A stretch of 46,977 bases of DNA, from positions 1 to 46,977 of the forward strand of contig JASJCU010000026.1 in assembly GCA_030065815.1 (NCBI GenBank), read 5' to 3'. This document shows positions 1 through 9,580 of the stretch, in pieces. How positions within the stretch are numbered: position 1 is the first letter of the stretch; each line of letters starts with the position of its first letter. This stretch comes from Gammaproteobacteria bacterium (GTDB taxonomy: Bacteria > Pseudomonadota > Gammaproteobacteria > Chromatiales > Chromatiaceae). Made by a program: the position numbers and the translations under genes. The notes beneath the pieces were generated by a model. It did not search any database. It saw only the letters and a list, made by a program, of their open reading frames with translations, and was not told the DNA's origin.

Positions 1-118
1 AGGCCCGAGGCCCGAGGCCCGAGGCCCGAGGCCCGAGGCCCGAGGCCCGAGGCCCGAGGCCCGAGGCCCGAGGCCCGAGGCCCGAGGCCCGAGGCCCTCT
101 GCCCTCTGCCCTCTGCCC
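1..118. repeat. Heptanucleotide tandem array (GAGGCCC)n followed by (TCTGCCC)3
   Basis: Thirteen perfect GAGGCCC units (7-97), preceded by a partial unit at the window edge, run directly into three TCTGCCC units (98-118). The array abuts the stop codon of the rep-like gene (complement of 118-120) and is cut by the window start, so its full length is unknown. Read on the other strand the units are GGGCAGA and GGGCCTC, the same GGGCNNN pattern found between ftsE and ftsY. It is probably an intergenic variable-number repeat. Function is unknown. Confidence 0.95.
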
Positions 119-2136
119 TAACCCTCCAGCAGCGCCTTCAGCCCGGCCAGGCTGGCGCGGCCGCGCGCCTGCTTCTCCTCGGCGGACAGCTTCGCGCCGC
201 GCCCCTCCCAGCGCAGCTCGTCGTCCGGCAGCTCGGCGAGGAAACGGCTCGGCTCGCAGCGCACGCGTTCGCCGCCGCGCCGCCGCCGCTGCGCGCACGT
301 CATGACCAGCGTGCGCTGCGCGCGGGTCAGGCCGACGTAGGCGAGGCGGCGTTCCTCGGCGATGTTGTCCTCCTCGATGCTGCTGCGGTGCGGCAGCAGC
401 TCCTCCTCCATGCCGACCAGGTAGACGTGCGGGAACTCCAGCCCCTTGGCGGCGTGCAGCGTCATCAGCGCGACCCGGTCGTCGCCGGATTCCTCGTCCT
501 GGCGTTCGAGGATATCCATCAGCGCGAGGTGATTGAGCAGCGCGGCCAGGCCGTCGCCGCGACGCTCGTCTTGCTGCAGTTTCTCCAGCCAGGCCCGCAG
601 TTCCTCGACGTTCTGCCAGCGCCGCTCGGCGGCCTTGTCGCTGGCGCTCGTTTGCGCCAGCCAGTCGCGGTAGTCGAGGTCGTCGAGCAGCTGGCGCACG
701 ACCTCGGCCGGCGATTGCGATTCGGCGAGGCGGGCCAGCCCGTCACGCCAGTCGGCGAACTCGCGCAGGCGGCTCATGGCGCGCGCATTCAGGTGCTCGG
801 CGAGCGCCAGTTCGCCGATCGCCGCGTACAGCGGGCACTGGCGGCGGCCGGCATAGGCGGACAGCGCCTCGAGCGTGCCGCTGCCGATCTCGCGCCGCGG
901 TGTGTTGATGATGCGCAGGAAGGCGCTGTCGTCGTCCGGGTTGGCGATCAGGCGCAGGTAGGCCATGACGTCCTTGACCTCGCCGCGGGCGAAGAACGAC
1001 GTCCCGCCGCTGAGGAAATAGGGCACGTTCTGCATGCGCAGCGCCTGCTCGAACAGCCGCGCCTGGTGGTTGCCGCGGTACAGGATCGCGAAGCTGCCAT
1101 ACGGCGCGCCGCTGTTGAAGCGCTGCTGCACGATCTCGCTGACGACGCGTTCGGCCTCGTCCTCCTCGTCGCGGCAGGTCACGACGCGCAGCGGCTCGCC
1201 GGGGCCGAGTTCGCTCCACAGGCGCTTGTCGAACACGTGCTCGTTGTTCGCGATCAGCTGGTTGGCGGCGCGCAGGATGCGCCCGGTCGAGCGGTAGTTC
1301 TGCTCCAGCTTGATCAGCTTGAGCCTGGCGAAGTCGTCGCGCAGGCGCGCGAGGTTCTCGGGTCGGGCGCCGCGCCACGCGTAGATCGACTGGTCGTCGT
1401 CGCCGACCACGGTCAGCGCGCCGCGCACGCCGACCAGCAGGCGCACCATCTCGTACTGTGCGCCGTTGGTGTCCTGGTACTCGTCGACCAGCAGGTAGCG
1501 GATGCGGTTTTGCCAACGTTCGCGCAGCGCCGGGTCGGCGCGCAGCAGGCTCACGGGCAGCAGGATCAGGTCGTCGAAGTCGACCGCGTTGTAGGCGCGC
1601 AGCGCACGCTGGTAGGCCGCGTACAGCGCGGCGAAGAAGGCGTCGAAGTCGTCGTCGGCGGCGGCCATTGCCGCGTCCGGGTCGACCAGGTCGTTCTTCC
1701 ACGCCGAGATCTGCCAGCGTGCGCGCTGTAGCGTGTCCCTGTCGGCGTCGTTCTTCTTCGCCAGCTCGCGCAGCAACTGGTCGACGTCCTGCTCGTCGAA
1801 GATGCTGAAGCCGCGCCGCAGCCCGGCGGCCTTCAGTTCGCGGCGCAGGATGTTCAAGCCGAGCGTGTGGAAGGTCGAGATGTTGACGGCGCTGCCGGCA
1901 TCGCCGTGCAGCAGCCGGCCGACGCGCTCCTTCATCTCGCGTGCGGCCTTGTTGGTGAACGTGACCGCGGTGATGTGTCGCGGCTCGATCCCGGCGACCT
2001 CGATCAGGCGGGCGATCTTCGCGGTGATCACGCGGGTCTTGCCCGAGCCGGCGCCGGCGAGCACCAGCAGCGGACCGTCGACGTAGCGTACGGCCTCGTG
2101 CTGGCGCGGGTTGAGATCTTTCATGCGGTGGCGCAT
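118..2136 (-). CDS. rep: ATP-dependent DNA helicase Rep (UvrD/Rep superfamily 1)
   Basis: A 672-residue superfamily 1A 3'-5' DNA helicase that helps replication forks pass obstacles. Walker A is GAGSGKT near the N terminus (AGAGSGKTRVI). The ISTFHTLGL, DEYQDTN (Walker B), VVGDDDQSIYAWRGA, LEQNYRS, LMTLHAAKGLEF and EERRLAYVGLTRA motifs follow in SF1A order. Length and motif wording (for example NPDDDSAFLRIINTPRREIG) fit E. coli Rep (673 residues) better than UvrD or PcrA. The start was placed at the ATG at 2134-2136 because GGAG lies five bases upstream; an open frame extends 14 codons further, and a second ATG lies four codons downstream. It lies 60 bp downstream of the dehydrogenase gene on the same strand, so the two may be cotranscribed. 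Confidence 0.95.
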   Translation of the reverse strand: MRHRMKDLNPRQHEAVRYVDGPLLVLAGAGSGKTRVITAKIARLIEVAGIEPRHITAVTFTNKAAREMKERVGRLLHGDAGSAVNISTFHTLGLNILRRELKAAGLRRGFSIFDEQDVDQLLRELAKKNDADRDTLQRARWQISAWKNDLVDPDAAMAAADDDFDAFFAALYAAYQRALRAYNAVDFDDLILLPVSLLRADPALRERWQNRIRYLLVDEYQDTNGAQYEMVRLLVGVRGALTVVGDDDQSIYAWRGARPENLARLRDDFARLKLIKLEQNYRSTGRILRAANQLIANNEHVFDKRLWSELGPGEPLRVVTCRDEEDEAERVVSEIVQQRFNSGAPYGSFAILYRGNHQARLFEQALRMQNVPYFLSGGTSFFARGEVKDVMAYLRLIANPDDDSAFLRIINTPRREIGSGTLEALSAYAGRRQCPLYAAIGELALAEHLNARAMSRLREFADWRDGLARLAESQSPAEVVRQLLDDLDYRDWLAQTSASDKAAERRWQNVEELRAWLEKLQQDERRGDGLAALLNHLALMDILERQDEESGDDRVALMTLHAAKGLEFPHVYLVGMEEELLPHRSSIEEDNIAEERRLAYVGLTRAQRTLVMTCAQRRRRGGERVRCEPSRFLAELPDDELRWEGRGAKLSAEEKQARGRASLAGLKALLEG

Positions 2137-2196
2137 TCGGTCTCCGCGTGCCGGTCCGCCGGCGGCGCGGACCGGCACGTGGCGACCGGTCTCGAA

Positions 2197-3069
2197 TCAG
2201 GCGTCGTCGCCGAACAGCGGGCGCTTGACCCGGTACAGCGCCGAGATGTCCTCGTCGCCGTGGCCGTCGGCCATCAGGCGTTCGTAGTGCACCAGCGTCA
2301 TCTCGACCGTCGGCAGCTGCACGTCGTCGGCCGCGAGCATCGTCTGGCAGATCTTCAGATCCTTGTGGTGCAGCGCGACGCGGAAACCGGGAGCGAATGT
2401 GCCGTTGCACATGCTGCGGCCGCGGTGCTCGACGAACCAGTTGCCGGCCGCGCCGCTGCTGACGACGTCGACGACCTTGTCCATGTCGAGTCCCTGGTGC
2501 TGGCCGAATGCCAGCGCCTCGGTGACCGCCTGGTTGATGCCGGCGCACATGATCTGGTTGACCGCCTTGGTCGCCTGGCCACTGCCCACCGGCCCCATGT
2601 GCACGACCTTGCGGCTGATGCTGGCGAGGATCGGCTGGATCTGCTCGAGCACGGCGAGGTCGCCGCCGACCATCATGACCATCGTCGCCTTCTCGGCGCC
2701 TTCCTTGCCGCCGGAGACCGGCGCGTCGAGGAAGTGGATGCCGTGCGCGTCGAGACGCTCGGCGACGCGGCGCGCGCTGTCGATGCTCACCGTCGACGTG
2801 TCGAGGACGATACTGCCGGCGGTCATCGCCGCCGCGATGCGCTCCGTGACCTCGATCAGGTCGCTGTCGGCCGATACCGACGTGATGACGAGGTCGGCCT
2901 GTGCCGTGGCCTGCTCGATGGAGTCGGCCAGCGCGAAGCCATGCTGCGCGGCCGCGGCCTGCGCACGTTCCGGAGATCGGTTCCACGCCTGTGCCAGGTG
3001 GCCGGCGCGAAACAGGTTGCCGGCCATGCCGGCGCCCATGGCGCCGAGACCGATGACGGTGGTTTTCAT
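2197..3069 (-). CDS. NAD(P)-dependent beta-hydroxyacid dehydrogenase (3-hydroxyisobutyrate dehydrogenase family)
   Basis: A 290-residue oxidoreductase of the 3-hydroxyisobutyrate / tartronate semialdehyde reductase family. The N-terminal Rossmann fold starts with GLGAMGAGMAGNL. The substrate motif DAPVSGG lies near residue 120, and the catalytic lysine is in GSGQATKAVNQ near residue 170. The family signature FRVALHHKDL lies in the helical C-terminal domain. The family oxidises 3-hydroxyisobutyrate, glycerate-type or related beta-hydroxyacids; the substrate cannot be fixed from sequence. Neighbours give no pathway clue, since there are no valine or glyoxylate genes nearby. It is transcribed away from the LOG-family gene across a 214-bp gap. 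Confidence 0.88.
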   Translation of the reverse strand: MKTTVIGLGAMGAGMAGNLFRAGHLAQAWNRSPERAQAAAAQHGFALADSIEQATAQADLVITSVSADSDLIEVTERIAAAMTAGSIVLDTSTVSIDSARRVAERLDAHGIHFLDAPVSGGKEGAEKATMVMMVGGDLAVLEQIQPILASISRKVVHMGPVGSGQATKAVNQIMCAGINQAVTEALAFGQHQGLDMDKVVDVVSSGAAGNWFVEHRGRSMCNGTFAPGFRVALHHKDLKICQTMLAADDVQLPTVEMTLVHYERLMADGHGDEDISALYRVKRPLFGDDA

Positions 3070-3283
3070 CTGAGTCGCCTCTGTCGAAAGGATGCGGGGC
3101 TGGCCACGCGAACGGCTACAATCCTACCGGCGGTCGCCGGACCGGCCAAGCCGTCGCGGTTGCCGTGATGCGATAAACCATTGCCTGCCGGCTGCCGCTA
3201 ACAACAGCATGCGCGGCGGCGTGTTCGCCTGCCGCGCCGCCGCGGCGACCTGCCGCGCAACCGATGGGAGGCATCGTTAGCCG

Positions 3284-4003
3284 ATGACAGAGGTGTTCGG
3301 AAAACGCATCGACAAGCGGGTCGCCGACGCGCAGCTGCAGCGCGAATCTTGGCGGATCTTTCAGATCATGGCCGAGTTCGTCGAGGGCTTCGAGAAGCTG
3401 TGCCTGATCCGGCCGTCGATTAGCGTGTTCGGTTCGGCACGCGCAACGCCTGACGACCCGTGGTACGACACCGCCGAACGAACCGCGCGCCTGCTGTCGG
3501 ATGCCGGTTTCTCGGTCGTCAGTGGCGGTGGTCCCGGGATCATGGAGGCGGCGAACAAGGGCGCCCACGCCGGCAAGTCGCCGAGCATCGGCGTCAACAT
3601 CGAGCTGCCGCGCGAGCAGCAGCCCAACCCGTACCAGGACATCTCGCTGCACTTCCGCCATTTCTTTGCGCGCAAGGTCATGTTCGTCAAGTACGCGTCG
3701 GCCTATGTCGTGCTGCCCGGCGGCTTCGGTACGCTCGACGAGCTGGCCGAGATCCTGACCCTGGTACAGACCGGCAAGACGCGTCGCATCCCGATCGTGC
3801 TGGTCGGCTCCGAGTTCTGGTCGGCGTTGTTGGACTGGTTCCGTCAGACGCTGATACCCGGGGGCATGATCGACGCCGCCGATCTCGATCTGCTCCAGGT
3901 CTGCGACGAACCCGAGGAGATCGTGCGCGCGATCTTCGAGCACTACGAGACGCGCAGCCTCGAGCCGTCCGAGGCCGAGCAGGAGATCCTGCTCGAATTG
4001 TGA
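3284..4003 (+). CDS. LOG family protein (TIGR00730 Rossmann-fold nucleotide 5'-monophosphate phosphoribohydrolase-like)
   Basis: A 239-residue member of the LOG (Lonely Guy) / TIGR00730 family. Two family signatures are visible: GGGPGIMEAANKG at residues 81-93 and PGGFGTLDE at 145-153, which form the nucleotide-binding and catalytic site. Family members release the base from nucleoside monophosphates, and some make free cytokinins; this protein's substrate is unknown. It has about 40 extra N-terminal residues compared with minimal LOG proteins. TACAAT at 3117-3122 in the upstream gap could be a -10 element, but I see no good -35. The product is likely cytosolic and soluble. Confidence 0.85.
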   Translation: MTEVFGKRIDKRVADAQLQRESWRIFQIMAEFVEGFEKLCLIRPSISVFGSARATPDDPWYDTAERTARLLSDAGFSVVSGGGPGIMEAANKGAHAGKSPSIGVNIELPREQQPNPYQDISLHFRHFFARKVMFVKYASAYVVLPGGFGTLDELAEILTLVQTGKTRRIPIVLVGSEFWSALLDWFRQTLIPGGMIDAADLDLLQVCDEPEEIVRAIFEHYETRSLEPSEAEQEILLEL

Positions 4004-4095
4004 CGGGAAACGCCGTTGCGCACTCGTCAAGCGGCGCGCCGACGTGGCAGACTGGAAGACGACGTGGAATGCGCAAGACGCAGGGAGTGTGGCCG

Positions 4096-4437
4096 GTGCC
4101 CGAACTCATCAAGCCGTTAGTGAAGCGCCTGTTGGCGGGCGGGCTGCTGCTGGTCGCTGGCGTGGTGGCTGCCGAGGATCAGGTCATCGACGCACCGCCT
4201 CCGCCGCCGCCGCTGACGTCGGGTGAGCCGCTCGAACCCGAGGTGACGATCCGGCGCACGCCGCAGGAGACGGTCTACGAGTACCGGCGCAACGGACAGC
4301 TGTTCCTGGTGCGCGTGCAGCCGCGGGTCGGGCCGCCGTACCATTTCGTCGATGTCGACGGCGACGGTCAGCTCGATTACCGCCCGGGCGAGCCGGCGCC
4401 GAACACGATCAACCAGTGGATCCTGTTCCGCTGGTAA
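4096..4437 (+). CDS. Small exported DUF2782-family protein
   Basis: A small protein with an N-terminal signal sequence (hydrophobic LLAGGLLLVAGVVAA, then AED), a proline run, and a beta-rich C-terminal part. That part contains VYEYRRNGQLFLVRVQP, GPPYHFVDVDGDGQLD and a terminal QWILFRW, which match the DUF2782 family of gammaproteobacteria; the function is unknown. The GTG at 4096 is preferred because AGGGAG (4082-4087) sits eight bases upstream. An in-frame ATG at 4069 would add nine residues. It is convergent with rdgB, only 12 bp away. Confidence 0.75.
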   Translation: MPELIKPLVKRLLAGGLLLVAGVVAAEDQVIDAPPPPPPLTSGEPLEPEVTIRRTPQETVYEYRRNGQLFLVRVQPRVGPPYHFVDVDGDGQLDYRPGEPAPNTINQWILFRW

Positions 4438-4449
4438 GGCGCAGGCGGT

Positions 4450-5037
4450 TCAGCTGAACGCCGCCAACAGGCAGCGCAGCGCCTGGCCGCGGTGGCTGAG
4501 CTGGTTCTTGCGTTCGGCGGTCAGTTCGGCGGCGCTGCAGCCCTCGTCCGGCACGTAGAACAGCGGGTCGTAACCGAAACCGGCGTCACCGCGCTGGCCG
4601 GTCAGGATCCTGCCCTCCCAGGTCCCCTGACAGATGACCGGCGTCGGGTCGTCGGCATGACGCAGGTGGACCAGCACGCACTGGAAGCGCGCCGTGCGCT
4701 GCGCCTCGGGAACGCCGTGCAAGGCGTCGAGCAGCTTGGCGTTGTTGGCCGCGCTGCCGCCATCCCCGGCGTAGCGTGCCGAGTAGATGCCCGGGGCGCC
4801 GTTGAGGAAGTCGACCTCGATGCCGGAGTCGTCGGCGATTGCCGGCATGCCGGTATGCGCGGCGGCATTGCGTGCCTTGATGATCGCGTTCTCGACAAAG
4901 GTCAGACCGTTCTCGTCGGCTTCGGGCACGGCGAAATCGGATTGTGGCACGATCGTCACGTCGTGCGCGGCGAGCAGCTCGCTGAACTCCCTGACCTTGC
5001 CCGGATTGCCGGACGCCAGAACGATGCGTTGCGTCAT
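4450..5037 (-). CDS. rdgB: XTP/dITP diphosphatase (non-canonical purine NTP pyrophosphatase)
   Basis: A 195-residue Ham1/RdgB enzyme that hydrolyses dITP, XTP and related deaminated purine nucleotides to monophosphates, keeping them out of DNA and RNA. It starts with the diagnostic LASGNPGKVREF motif. TFVENAIIKARNAA, AIADDSGIEVD, GAPGIYSARYAG and the terminal SHRGQALR segment follow in family order. The length is normal. It is the last gene of a minus-strand run with rph, 26 bp downstream of rph. The rph-rdgB neighbourhood is a common gammaproteobacterial arrangement. Confidence 0.96.
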   Translation of the reverse strand: MTQRIVLASGNPGKVREFSELLAAHDVTIVPQSDFAVPEADENGLTFVENAIIKARNAAAHTGMPAIADDSGIEVDFLNGAPGIYSARYAGDGGSAANNAKLLDALHGVPEAQRTARFQCVLVHLRHADDPTPVICQGTWEGRILTGQRGDAGFGYDPLFYVPDEGCSAAELTAERKNQLSHRGQALRCLLAAFS

Positions 5038-5063
5038 GCGTGAATCTCCTGGCCGAGGTGTGC

Positions 5064-5783
5064 TCAGGCGCGCACCAGCACCGCGTTCTGTGCGCTGACG
5101 ATCTGATCGATGCCGTTGCGGGCGAGATCGAGCATCGCGTTCATCTCGTCGCTGCTGAACGGCGCACCCTCGGCGGTGCCCTGGACCTCGAGAAAACGGC
5201 CGTGATCGTCCATGACGACGTTCATGTCGGTCTCGGCGCTGGCGTCCTCGGCATAATCCAGGTCGAGGACAGGAACGCCGTCGTAGATGCCGACCGAGAC
5301 CGATGCGACATTGCCGACGATCGGGTCCTGTTCGATGAGCCCGTCGAGGCGCAGCTTCTCGAGCGCCTGACTGAGCGCGACGAAGGCCCCGGAGATCGAA
5401 GCCGTGCGGGTGCCGCCATCGGCCTGGATCACGTCGCAGTCGAGCGTCACGGTGCGCGGGCCGAGCTTTCTCAGGTCGACCGCGGCGCGCAGCGCGCGGC
5501 CGATCAGGCGCTGGATCTCCATCGTGCGCCCGCCCTGTCTGCCGCGCGCCGCTTCGCGGCCCATGCGGCTGTGCGTCGAACGCGGCAACATGCCGTACTC
5601 GGCCGTCACCCAGCCCTGTTCCTCGTCCCTGAGCCAGCGCGGCTGGCGGTCTTCGACCGACGCGGTACAGATCACCTTGGTGTTGCCGAACGCGACCAGG
5701 ACCGATCCTTCCGCGTGCATCGTGTAATCGGGGGTGAAGCTTATCGGTCGCATCTGCTCCGGGTTTCGTCCGCTGGGTCGCAT
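5064..5783 (-). CDS. rph: Ribonuclease PH (tRNA nucleotidyltransferase)
   Basis: A 239-residue phosphorolytic 3'-5' exoribonuclease that trims tRNA precursors. The whole RNase PH fold is present: N-terminal [71 protein letters not shown] and the active-site [15 protein letters not shown] segment. The length is that of the family. It sits between the PP2C phosphatase (20 bp upstream) and rdgB (26 bp downstream), so it is probably cotranscribed with both. No frameshift is seen; the full C-terminal region is present. Confidence 0.97.
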   Translation of the reverse strand: MRPSGRNPEQMRPISFTPDYTMHAEGSVLVAFGNTKVICTASVEDRQPRWLRDEEQGWVTAEYGMLPRSTHSRMGREAARGRQGGRTMEIQRLIGRALRAAVDLRKLGPRTVTLDCDVIQADGGTRTASISGAFVALSQALEKLRLDGLIEQDPIVGNVASVSVGIYDGVPVLDLDYAEDASAETDMNVVMDDHGRFLEVQGTAEGAPFSSDEMNAMLDLARNGIDQIVSAQNAVLVRA

Positions 5784-5803
5784 GTCAGCCTCGTGTCGGG
5801 TTG

Positions 5804-6658
5804 TCAGTCCTGGGAATTCTTGCCGCTCTTCTTCAATACGCCCTCGAGCTGCTCGATGGCGCGGTCGAGCGCCGGATCGTCGACCAGCTCGGCAATCTCG
5901 CTCGTCGCCACCGCGTCGGCGTCGTCGACCAGCCAGCGCAGTGCCACCGCCGAGATGTTGTCGCTATGGGGTACGGTCGCGGCGAGATCGAGGAGGGCGC
6001 GCAGGCGCTCGTTCATCGCTGCGTCGCACGGGTCGAAGGCGTTGATCAGGGCCTGTTTCGGTACCTGGCCCCACAGGCCGTCGGAGCACAGCAGCAGCGC
6101 GTCGCCGTGCTGCAGGCGAGTCGGTGCGCCGCAGGTCACGGTCGGCGGTTGCGGCAGGCCGCCGAGGCAGCGCGTCAGGCTGGCCTGCGGTCGCGGTATC
6201 TCGGTCGCGCTCTGGCGGACGAAGCGCACCTGGGAGTGGTCGCGGGTCTGCGCGATCACGGCACCGTCGCGGAACAGGTACAGCCGGCTGTCGCCGACGT
6301 GCGCCCAATGCGCGACGCCGTTCTGCACGACCGCGATAACCGCCGTCGTGCGCGGTGCGATCGGCGGTGTCTGGCGCTGGCCGAAGCGCAGGATAGCGTT
6401 GTGCGCCTTGCCGATGCAGTACAGCATGAAGTTCTCGGGATCGGCGAGTGGTTTCGCGGCGCTGCGGAACGCTGCCTCCGACACGTCGAGCAGCAGCTGT
6501 GCGGCGACCTCGCCGCGCGGGTGGCCGCCGAGGCCGTCGGCCAGACACAGCAGCGTGCTGTCTGCGCTGCTGAGGAACAGGCAGCGGTCCTGGTTCTCGG
6601 GGCGGTCGCCGGTGGCGGTCGCCTTGGCGGCCTCGAAGCGTAGCCTGGTGTCGTCCAT
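5804..6658 (-). CDS. PP2C-family serine/threonine protein phosphatase
   Basis: A 284-residue metal-dependent phosphatase of the PPM/PP2C fold. Visible motifs are RPENQD (metal Asp24), LADGLGGH (Asp41, Gly42), [20 protein letters not shown] and the C-terminal [10 protein letters not shown] with the last metal-binding aspartate. There is no membrane segment, so the protein is cytosolic. It lies 8 bp downstream of a Ser/Thr kinase gene on the same strand. The pair therefore looks like a reversible Ser/Thr phosphorylation module sharing an operon with rph and rdgB. The natural substrate is unknown. Confidence 0.92.
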   Translation of the reverse strand: MDDTRLRFEAAKATATGDRPENQDRCLFLSSADSTLLCLADGLGGHPRGEVAAQLLLDVSEAAFRSAAKPLADPENFMLYCIGKAHNAILRFGQRQTPPIAPRTTAVIAVVQNGVAHWAHVGDSRLYLFRDGAVIAQTRDHSQVRFVRQSATEIPRPQASLTRCLGGLPQPPTVTCGAPTRLQHGDALLLCSDGLWGQVPKQALINAFDPCDAAMNERLRALLDLAATVPHSDNISAVALRWLVDDADAVATSEIAELVDDPALDRAIEQLEGVLKKSGKNSQD

Positions 6659-6666
6659 GACCGCAC

Positions 6667-7572
6667 CTAGGCCGATGCCGCCTGCGGCTTCGGAATCGGG
6701 ATGCGCCCGAGCAGCGCGTCGCGCATCTGTCCGGCGCTCTGCGGGCGGTTGGCCGAATCGATCTGCATCGCCCAGTCGATCGATTCGAGGACTTCGCGCG
6801 GGTACTTGCCACCGAACGCCTCGATCGCCGGCAGCAGCGTGTCCTGGGCATGCCGTTCTACCGCCGACGGCGGCGGCTTGCCCTCGATGCAGGCGCGCAT
6901 CGTCGAACCGATCGCATAGACGTCGGTGAACGGGCCGACCTTGGCCGACGCGTAGTACTGTTCGATCGGCGAAAAGCCCGGCGTGACCACCTGGGCCTTC
7001 TTGTGGCCGACATCGTCGAGGTGATAAACGGCGCCGAAGTCGAGCAGCAGCGGGTTGCCGCCGGGACGCAGGTGGATATTGCTCGGCTTGATGTCGAGAT
7101 GCAGGTGCTGGCGGCTGTGGATCAGTTCGAGTGCGTCGAGCAGCGGTGGAAACACCGTCATCAGGAAATTGGTGCTGAGCCCGCCCTGGCGCTTCTTGAT
7201 GTAACGGCCGAGGTTCTTGCCCGGCTCGTAGTTCATGACCAGGTACGCGGTGTTGTTGGCGAGGAAGCAGTTGCGCACGTTGACGATGTTGGGATGGCGC
7301 AGCATCGCCAGCACCCGCGCCTCCTGGTAGAACAGGCGCCGTCCGCGCTGGAAGCTCTCGTATTTTTCTTCCTTGATCGCCGACACGGCGAGCCCCTGGG
7401 TGCGCGCGCCGAAGCGTTTCGGCAGGTACTCCTTGATCGCGACCTCGTCGTGGTTGTCCTCGTCTTCGGCGAGGTAGATCAGCGAAAAGCCGCCGCTGCC
7501 GATCAGTCTGGTGACGCGGTAACAGTCGAGTACGGTGCCGATCGGTAGACTGTCACGCGGCTGGGGAGACAT
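6667..7572 (-). CDS. Hanks-type serine/threonine protein kinase (non-RD)
   Basis: A single-domain protein kinase of about 301 residues. In the chosen numbering the glycine loop is G25-S-G-G-F-S, the ATP lysine K47 lies in VAIKEYL, and the helix-C glutamate is E84. The catalytic loop is HLD160-I-K-P-S-N165 and the metal motif is D178-F-G. The usual HRD arginine is leucine, making this a non-RD kinase. No transmembrane or PASTA segment follows. The start was set at ATG 7570-7572; GTG at 7621-7623 would add 17 residues, and neither has a clear ribosome site. It is the first gene of the kinase-PP2C-rph-rdgB run. Confidence 0.9.
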   Translation of the reverse strand: MSPQPRDSLPIGTVLDCYRVTRLIGSGGFSLIYLAEDEDNHDEVAIKEYLPKRFGARTQGLAVSAIKEEKYESFQRGRRLFYQEARVLAMLRHPNIVNVRNCFLANNTAYLVMNYEPGKNLGRYIKKRQGGLSTNFLMTVFPPLLDALELIHSRQHLHLDIKPSNIHLRPGGNPLLLDFGAVYHLDDVGHKKAQVVTPGFSPIEQYYASAKVGPFTDVYAIGSTMRACIEGKPPPSAVERHAQDTLLPAIEAFGGKYPREVLESIDWAMQIDSANRPQSAGQMRDALLGRIPIPKPQAASA

Positions 7573-7670
7573 GGGAGCGTCGGCGTCACGGTGCGCTGGA
7601 GTGCGATGCACCTTATGATACACGCAATATCTGCGATCAATGGGATGCAGATGACTGACCCGGGGACAGC

Positions 7671-8537
7671 ATGATCAGAAGTATGACGGCGTTTGCGCGC
7701 CAGCAGGGACACGGCGAGCACGGCGAACTGACCTGGGAGGTGCGCTCGGTCAACCATCGCTACCTCGAGGCGACGGTGCGCCTGCCCGAAGACCTGCGCG
7801 CGATCGAACCACAGGTGCGCGAGCGCGTGACTGCTCGGCTCGGTCGCGGCAAGGTCGAATGCAACCTGCGCTTCAAGGCCGTGAGCAGCGCGGGTTCGGA
7901 GCTGCAGATCAACACCCGGCTGGTCGACCAGGTACTCGCCGCCGCCGACCAGATGGCCCACCGCCTGCACAGCTCGCACAATCCCAGCGTGATGGACATC
8001 CTGCGCTGGCCCGGGGTGATGGAGACGGCCGAGCAGGACTTCACGCCGGTGCAGGGCGCGGCGTTGGCGCTGTTCGACGAGGCGCTGGACACGCTGGTTG
8101 CAACCCGCGAGCGCGAGGGCGAACGCCTGCGCGGCCTGATCACGCAGCGCGTCGACGCGATGCGCGGACAGGTCGACGTCGCCCGTGAGCGCATGCCCGC
8201 GGTCATCGATGCGGTACGCGAGCGGCTGCGCGCACGCCTGCAGGAGGTCGCCGAGAACCTCGACAGCGATCGCGTCGAACAGGAGATGGCGCTGCTCGCA
8301 CAGCGCCTCGACATCGACGAGGAGATGGATCGCCTGCGCACCCACCTCGACGAGGTCACGCGCGTGCTCGATCAGAACGAGCCGGTCGGACGGCGTCTCG
8401 ACTTCCTGATGCAGGAACTCAACCGCGAGGCCAACACGCTCGGCTCGAAGTCGGCCGACAGCGAGACCACCGCGGTATCGGTCGAGATGAAGGTGCTGAT
8501 CGAGCAGATGCGCGAGCAGGTGCAGAACATCGAGTGA
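7671..8537 (+). CDS. yicC: YicC family endoribonuclease-like protein
   Basis: A 288-residue YicC/YloC protein. It begins with the family signature MIRSMTAFAR and continues with WEVRSVNHRYLE, a central helical region (VQGAALALFDEALDTL), and a C-terminal DUF1732 part (EEMDRLRTHLDEV, GRRLDFLMQELNREANTLGSKSAD). E. coli YicC has been described as an RNase that acts with PNPase on certain small RNAs; that role is known from the family and is not shown here. It is divergent from the kinase gene and 51 bp upstream of gmk, as in many gammaproteobacteria. TATGAT at 7614-7619 could be its -10, but no -35 is obvious. Confidence 0.93.
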   Translation: MIRSMTAFARQQGHGEHGELTWEVRSVNHRYLEATVRLPEDLRAIEPQVRERVTARLGRGKVECNLRFKAVSSAGSELQINTRLVDQVLAAADQMAHRLHSSHNPSVMDILRWPGVMETAEQDFTPVQGAALALFDEALDTLVATREREGERLRGLITQRVDAMRGQVDVARERMPAVIDAVRERLRARLQEVAENLDSDRVEQEMALLAQRLDIDEEMDRLRTHLDEVTRVLDQNEPVGRRLDFLMQELNREANTLGSKSADSETTAVSVEMKVLIEQMREQVQNIE

Positions 8538-9209
<672 letters not shown>

Positions 9210-9213
9210 GTGC

Positions 9214-9242
9214 TTGGCACGGTCTGCCGGAGATCATATAAT
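9214..9242 (+). promoter_or_regulatory. Sigma70 promoter for rpoZ-spoT
   Basis: TTGGCA (9214-9219; five of six to consensus), a 17-bp spacer and a perfect TATAAT (9237-9242). It lies in the 75-bp gap between gmk and rpoZ, so transcription should start near 9249 and give a leader of about 35 nt. This separates rpoZ-spoT from yicC-gmk as its own transcription unit, although read-through is possible. Confidence 0.78.
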
Positions 9243-9284
9243 TCCCCGTTCGCAAACGATTTTTCCCGGAGTGCTTGACCCGCC

Positions 9285-9572
9285 ATGGCCCGTATCACCG
9301 TAGAAGACTGCCTCGCCAACGTCGACAACCGATTCGACCTGGTCCTGCTGGCCGCGCGCCGTGCCCGCCAACTGGTCAACGGCGTCGATCCCCTGGTGCC
9401 GTGGGAAAACGACAAGGCGACCGTGGTCGCGCTGCGCGAGATCGCCGAGGGCCTGATCAGCGAAGAGACCGTCGCCGAGCCCGAGGAGAGCAAGGATTCG
9501 ATCGACGAAGAGCTGGCCGCCGCGCTGGCCGGCGAACTCGGTGTCGTCGACATGGGGAATGAGGACGACTGA
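9285..9572 (+). CDS. rpoZ: DNA-directed RNA polymerase omega subunit
   Basis: A 95-residue omega subunit, which binds the beta' C terminus and aids RNA polymerase assembly and ppGpp responsiveness. The start [20 protein letters not shown] and the following [13 protein letters not shown] are the conserved core that contacts beta'. The C-terminal half is acidic and variable, as in the family. Its stop lies 8 bp before the spoT start, giving the standard rpoZ-spoT operon. Confidence 0.97.
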   Translation: MARITVEDCLANVDNRFDLVLLAARRARQLVNGVDPLVPWENDKATVVALREIAEGLISEETVAEPEESKDSIDEELAAALAGELGVVDMGNEDD

Positions 9573-9580
9573 GGGCCGAT

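Noticed and set aside
1-118. CRISPR array
   Set aside because: Units are 7 bp, contiguous and without unique spacers. This is a simple tandem repeat.
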